DNA from: Anaerolineales bacterium | GTDB lineage: Bacteria; Chloroflexota; Anaerolineae; JAAEKA01 | Direction: 5' to 3' | NCBI GenBank assembly: GCA_020634615.1 | Contig: JACKBI010000007.1 | Coordinates: forward strand, 248,001 to 312,000 | Length of the DNA: 64,000 nucleotides | Shown: positions 60,480 through 64,000 of the stretch, piece by piece | Layout of the letters: the number at the start of each line of letters is the position of its first letter | Position numbering within the stretch: the first letter of the stretch is position 1 | The notes under the pieces: model-generated | Told to the model about the DNA's origin: nothing | Seen by the model: only the letters and a program-made list of their open reading frames with translations | Databases searched by the model: none | Program-made: the position numbers and the translations under genes

Positions 60480-63400
60480 TTACCCAAGCTCCGCCCAGTC
60501 GCTGGCGATGAACCAGGCGGTGCCATACTGGTCGGCTCGCCAGCGGCCCTGGACGCGCATGGGAAGCCACGGCCGCGGATTGGGTCGCGACTCGTCGCCG
60601 ATGGCGATGACGTAGGTCTGGCCGTCCGCCAGAAAGAAGCCTTTGCCTCCGGTCCAGCCCGGCAGCCGATATCCCAGCACAGTGACCATCCGACCCATAT
60701 TCTCCGCTAGCTCATCCAGCTCGACGCGCTCGGCCGGCAACTCGTCCAGCGCGTCCAGCGGCGTCACGCTGACCGGCCAGCCCAGCAGATGCATCTCCCA
60801 GGCCAGTCGCTGAGCGGCCGTGTCTGGAACAATCGGGCCGGTGTCGAAGTTGAAACTGCCTTGCAGCACGCTGCCGGCCCGGCGCACGTCGTCAAGCTGT
60901 GCCAGCATCTCCGCCCGCGACGCACCTAGTCCGTCCAGTGCGCCGCATTGCACCAGATGCAACGCCTCTTTGACCTGCAACTCCACCCGGTTCAGCAGGT
61001 CGCGCAGGCTGCGGAATGGCCGCTTGCGCCGCTCGCTGAGAATCGCCCGCACCGCCGTCCGCCGCAGATCACGCACCTGGGAGAGGCCCATCCAGAGGGA
61101 GGCGGAGGAAGGGAAAGTAGGGTTCTCGGATTCTTCGAGTTCCTCGAGTTCCCTTGGTTTCCATGTTTCCCTGTTTTCCTTCTTTTCCCTCTCTCTCCCT
61201 TTCTCTCCCATCTCCAGCGTAAACTTGCGCCCGCTGTGGTTGACGTGCGGTGGGTGGACGGGGATGCCAAGGCGCTGGGCTTCGGCCATGTAGACTGCCG
61301 GGTGGTGGTAGCCGCCGAAATTGGCCAGGCGGGCGGCAAAGAAAGGAGCCGGGTAATGGACACGCATGTAGGTCGACTCGTAGCTGACAGCGGCGTAGGC
61401 GGTGGCGTGGCCCTGGTTGAAACCGTAGCCGGCGAAGGGCAGCACCTGTTCCCACAATGTATCGGCCTGCTGCTGCGTGAAGCCGGGACCGCCGGGCGCC
61501 GGCCGCATGCAGCCGGCTGTGAAGACGCTCTGCATCGCCGCCATCTCGTCGCGTCCGAAGTGGCTCATGCCGCGCCGCAGATGATCGGCCTGTTCCCAAC
61601 TCAGTCCGGCAATCTCGGTCGCGATGCGCAAGATCTGCTCCTGGAAAATCAACACACCCTTGGTGCGACCAAGGATCGGTTCCAACGCCGGGTGCAGGTA
61701 GGTCACCGGGGCCTCGCCGCGGTAACGCAGCACGAACTGGCGCGCCATGCCGCCCAGCGCCGGACCGGGCTTGAAAAACGCATTGGCCACCGCCAGGTCT
61801 TTGATGGAGCGCGCCCTCAGCTGGCGCAGCGTGCGTTGCGCGCCCGAAGAGTCGCACTGGAACACGCCGATGGTGTCGCCCCGTTCCAGCGCTGCTGCCG
61901 TGGCCGGGTCGTCAGGGGGGATGTCTTCGAGGCGGAAGTCGGCGTCCAGATGGCGGCGCACCAACTCTGCCGAGTCGGCCAGCACCGTCAGCGCGCGGAT
62001 GCCCAGCAGGTCGATCTTGGGCAGCCCGATGGCCTCCACGTCGCGGTGATCATATTGCGAGATCAGAAAGCCCTTGGCGGTCCACTGCACCGGCGTGACG
62101 TCGGTCAACGGGCCGGGTGTGATGATCACTGCGCCGGGGTGCACGCTGAGGTGGTCGGGTTGACCCACCAGCGCGCGCGCATCCAGAAGCACCTGGCGTT
62201 CGACCGGATCGCTCAGCGTGGCAGCCACGTCTGCCAGGGTCGTTGTCGAGCGGCGTTTTGGATCGGGGTGCCAGCGGCTGGGTGCTAGCCTGGCCAGCCG
62301 GCCGGCCGCTTCCTCGCTCAACCCGAAAGCCTTGGCCGTCGCACGCACCGCCGATTTGGGACGCATGGTGCTGATGGTGGCCACCAGCGCGACATGCTCC
62401 TCGCCGTAGGTGTCGCGTACATAGGCCAGCACGCGGTCGCGCCGGCGACTGCAAAAGTCCAGGTCGATATCGGGCGGGTTGCGCCGCGCCGGGTTCAGGA
62501 AACGCTCGAACAACAGATCGTGCTCCAGCGGATCAACCGTGGTGATTTCAATGCAATAGGCAACCAGCGAGTTGGCGACGCTGCCGCGGGTGCTGACCGG
62601 GATGCTGTTTTCGCGCGCATAGCGCACGACATCGGCCACCAGCAAAAAGAGGGGAGAGAAGCCGTGGTGGGCGATGGCTGTCAGCTCGCGTTGCAGGCGC
62701 GCTTGCGGCGCGGCGCCGGGATCCTGGCCAAAGCGCCGTTGCAGACCCGCTGTGGCTGCCTCGGCAAGCGCTGTGTCTGGGGTGTTACCCGGTTTCAGCT
62801 TCAGCGCCGGCCAGATCGGCCGTCCGTCAGGAATGGCCGGCTGGCAGGCAGCAGCGATGTCCGCGGCTGCTTGCAGCGCCTCAGGCGTGGCAGCGAAGCG
62901 CGCCGCGACCTCGTCCGGCTTGAGCCAGTGGAGGTCGATGGCGGCGTCGCCGCCGTCGGCAAGCACGCGCCGCGGCGTCTCGTCCAGGTGGCAGTTCTGG
63001 TCGATGGCAGCCAGCAGCTTGAGGCGCGTTCGGTCCTGGCGCGCCAACGTATAGACCGGCTGCACGGCAACCGCGGGTATGCCAAATCGTTGACCGATGG
63101 CGGCGATTTCAGCGGCGATTGTCTGATCTTCCGGCCGGTGGACTTCCAGCGCGAGCCAGGTTTGCTGGTCATACAGCCCGGCGAGCAGACCGGCATGGCG
63201 CACGGCCGCGCCCCGGTTGTCTGCTCTGAGATGGCGTTCAATCCAGCCGCGCCGCCCGCCTGACAGACAGATCAGGCCATCGCGATGCGCCTTGAGCGTG
63301 TCCCAGTCCAGCCCGCGTGTCGAGCGTTCGACGCGGTCGGGATGCGCCTGGATTGCAGACGAAAGCCGGCAGAGTGAGCGGTAGCCCACGGGTCCGGTCG

Positions 63401-63689
63401 CCAGCAGCACGAGCAGGCCCGCGCCCAGCCCATCGCCCGCATCCAGCTCGCTCAGCGGCGCGACGCCAACCGTCATCCCCAGGATTGGACGGATGCCAGC
63501 CGCGCGGCAGGCCCGGTCGAAAACCACTGCGCCGTAGAGCGCATCGCGGTCGGTCAATGCCAGTGAGGTCAGCCCGTCGGCGCTGGCCTGTTGTGCCAGT
63601 TCAGCCGGCGATGCAGTCGCGCCCAGCAGCGAGAAATGGGAATGGACGTGAAGATGGGTGAAGCCAGGTGGATACGGCGGCGCAGTCAT
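60480..63689 (-). CDS. DNA polymerase III alpha-like subunit (DnaE2/ImuC-type)
   Basis: 1069 residues, the usual length of error-prone DnaE2. N-terminal PHP domain (THLHVHSHFSLL; its metal ligands are partly kept), catalytic Asp pair in NPPDIDLDFCSRRR and the third Asp in LPKIDLLGIRAL. Finger and beta-binding regions follow. The Arg/Lys-rich RDLLNRVELQVKEAL helix-hairpin-helix is present. Near residues 825-865 an in-frame, highly charged insert (MGEKGREREKKENRE, then ELEELEESEN) sits between FTLE and SLWMGLSQVRDL, which join directly in relatives. The ATG at 63689 has a promoter immediately upstream and no leader. ImuA/ImuB partners are not in the window. Confidence 0.92.
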   Translation of the reverse strand: MTAPPYPPGFTHLHVHSHFSLLGATASPAELAQQASADGLTSLALTDRDALYGAVVFDRACRAAGIRPILGMTVGVAPLSELDAGDGLGAGLLVLLATGPVGYRSLCRLSSAIQAHPDRVERSTRGLDWDTLKAHRDGLICLSGGRRGWIERHLRADNRGAAVRHAGLLAGLYDQQTWLALEVHRPEDQTIAAEIAAIGQRFGIPAVAVQPVYTLARQDRTRLKLLAAIDQNCHLDETPRRVLADGGDAAIDLHWLKPDEVAARFAATPEALQAAADIAAACQPAIPDGRPIWPALKLKPGNTPDTALAEAATAGLQRRFGQDPGAAPQARLQRELTAIAHHGFSPLFLLVADVVRYARENSIPVSTRGSVANSLVAYCIEITTVDPLEHDLLFERFLNPARRNPPDIDLDFCSRRRDRVLAYVRDTYGEEHVALVATISTMRPKSAVRATAKAFGLSEEAAGRLARLAPSRWHPDPKRRSTTTLADVAATLSDPVERQVLLDARALVGQPDHLSVHPGAVIITPGPLTDVTPVQWTAKGFLISQYDHRDVEAIGLPKIDLLGIRALTVLADSAELVRRHLDADFRLEDIPPDDPATAAALERGDTIGVFQCDSSGAQRTLRQLRARSIKDLAVANAFFKPGPALGGMARQFVLRYRGEAPVTYLHPALEPILGRTKGVLIFQEQILRIATEIAGLSWEQADHLRRGMSHFGRDEMAAMQSVFTAGCMRPAPGGPGFTQQQADTLWEQVLPFAGYGFNQGHATAYAAVSYESTYMRVHYPAPFFAARLANFGGYHHPAVYMAEAQRLGIPVHPPHVNHSGRKFTLEMGEKGREREKKENRETWKPRELEELEESENPTFPSSASLWMGLSQVRDLRRTAVRAILSERRKRPFRSLRDLLNRVELQVKEALHLVQCGALDGLGASRAEMLAQLDDVRRAGSVLQGSFNFDTGPIVPDTAAQRLAWEMHLLGWPVSVTPLDALDELPAERVELDELAENMGRMVTVLGYRLPGWTGGKGFFLADGQTYVIAIGDESRPNPRPWLPMRVQGRWRADQYGTAWFIASDWAELG

Positions 63690-63695
63690 GGATCG

Positions 63696-63725
63696 ATTGT
63701 ACCGCGGGTGGCTGTCGTCACCCAA
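63696..63725 (-). promoter_or_regulatory. Promoter of the DnaE-type gene giving a leaderless mRNA
   Basis: On the minus strand, TTGGGT (63725-63720), an 18-bp spacer and TACAAT (63701-63696). The expected start of transcription coincides with the ATG at 63689. Confidence 0.4.
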
Positions 63726-63865
63726 TTGGCTGCGCGCACTGCCGGAAGAACCGGCGGAGTTGACAGATCGCCGCGCCCACAGTATCATGCGCCCAATCGA
63801 ACAAGCACCGACTCGTCGCCGCCGGACACCGTTCCGGCGGTGCCGTTGTAACCCGGAGACAACCA

Positions 63866-64000
63866 GTGCTGCGCAAACTATGGGATCGCTGGATGGTTCT
63901 TGCCCGCAAGATCGGCAAGTTCCAGTCGCGCATCCTGCTGACCTTCTTCTATTTCGTCATCGTCCTGCCTTTTGGCTTGGCCGTGCGACTGTTTGCCGAT
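63866..64000 (+). CDS. Small membrane protein, truncated by the window end
   Basis: 45 codons are visible from the GTG at 63866, preceded by GGAG at 63855-63858. The translation has a basic N-terminus, VLARKIGKFQSRILLTFFYF, then VIVLPFGLAVRLFAD, one hydrophobic helix. Similar small proteins are found beside carbamoyltransferase and SxtJ-type genes in polysaccharide clusters. That is a recollection, not something the window proves. Stop codon lies outside. Confidence 0.7.
   Translation, partial: MLRKLWDRWMVLARKIGKFQSRILLTFFYFVIVLPFGLAVRLFAD

Noticed and set aside
60948..62288. 446-codon plus-strand frame opposite the DnaE-type gene
   Set aside because: Opposite a full polymerase gene. Composition is His/Arg/Gln-rich without motifs.

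Overview
The window is about 62-65% GC, densely coded and has one tRNA. It looks like a chromosomal segment of a Chloroflexota bacterium, probably from the Anaerolineae/Caldilineales side. That placement is inference. It rests on a complete o-succinylbenzoate-type menaquinone operon, lipoproteins and secreted proteins with Thr/Pro linkers, beta-helix proteins ending in a Tyr-x-Pro...Arg tail, a GxxExxY protein, and many short palindromic intergenic repeats. No rRNA, CRISPR array, integrase or transposase was seen.

Bases 1-3100 hold the end of a GT4 glycosyltransferase and a GH13_18 sugar phosphorylase. Bases 3214-19147 are a sugar or polyol uptake and catabolism locus. A divergent regulator combines a DeoR helix-turn-helix, a DeoR sensor domain and an apparently circularly permuted periplasmic-binding-protein domain. 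It faces a ten-gene operon: SDR, ferritin-like diiron protein, UroD-like protein, fucose-isomerase-like protein, DUF4432 mutarotase-like protein, a medium-chain dehydrogenase with two Rossmann units, FGGY kinase, a tandem-duplicated binding lipoprotein, ABC ATPase and permease. Two strong divergent promoters and a dyad lie between them. The substrate cannot be named from sequence.

Bases 19228-25376 hold a triple-repeat lipoprotein, tRNA-Gln(CTG), a secreted three-repeat protein, a DEAD-box helicase and a beta-helix exoprotein. Bases 25404-31870 are menF-menD-menB-menC-menE on the minus strand (menA and menH are not here). Then come SdpI, PAC2 and CDP-alcohol phosphotransferase genes, a MarR-regulated heterodimeric ABC exporter, a NADPH-domain-less thioredoxin-reductase-like flavoprotein, a TetR/epimerase pair with a perfect operator palindrome, a PPi-type phosphofructokinase, a TauE-type exporter, GlcF, DegV and a large beta-helix/Calx-beta exoprotein.

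Bases 48900-51760 are the most accessory part. They hold a decapitated DinB gene, an ABM monooxygenase, another gene remnant, a BrnT-type toxin-antitoxin pair and a DnaJ-zinc-finger-like membrane protein. Bases 52013-63689 are a run of minus-strand genes: acyl-CoA ligase, MscS channel, DeoC, DUF4203 protein, YpdA-like reductase, GxxExxY protein, two zinc-ribbon membrane proteins, and a DnaE2/ImuC-type polymerase with a probable leaderless start. The last bases begin a small membrane-protein gene.

The most interesting items are the permuted DeoR/binding-protein regulator, the near-identical tandem binding domains in the same locus, the unusual enzyme set around them, and in-frame low-complexity insertions in MenE and the DnaE-type polymerase that look like intergenic repeat DNA.
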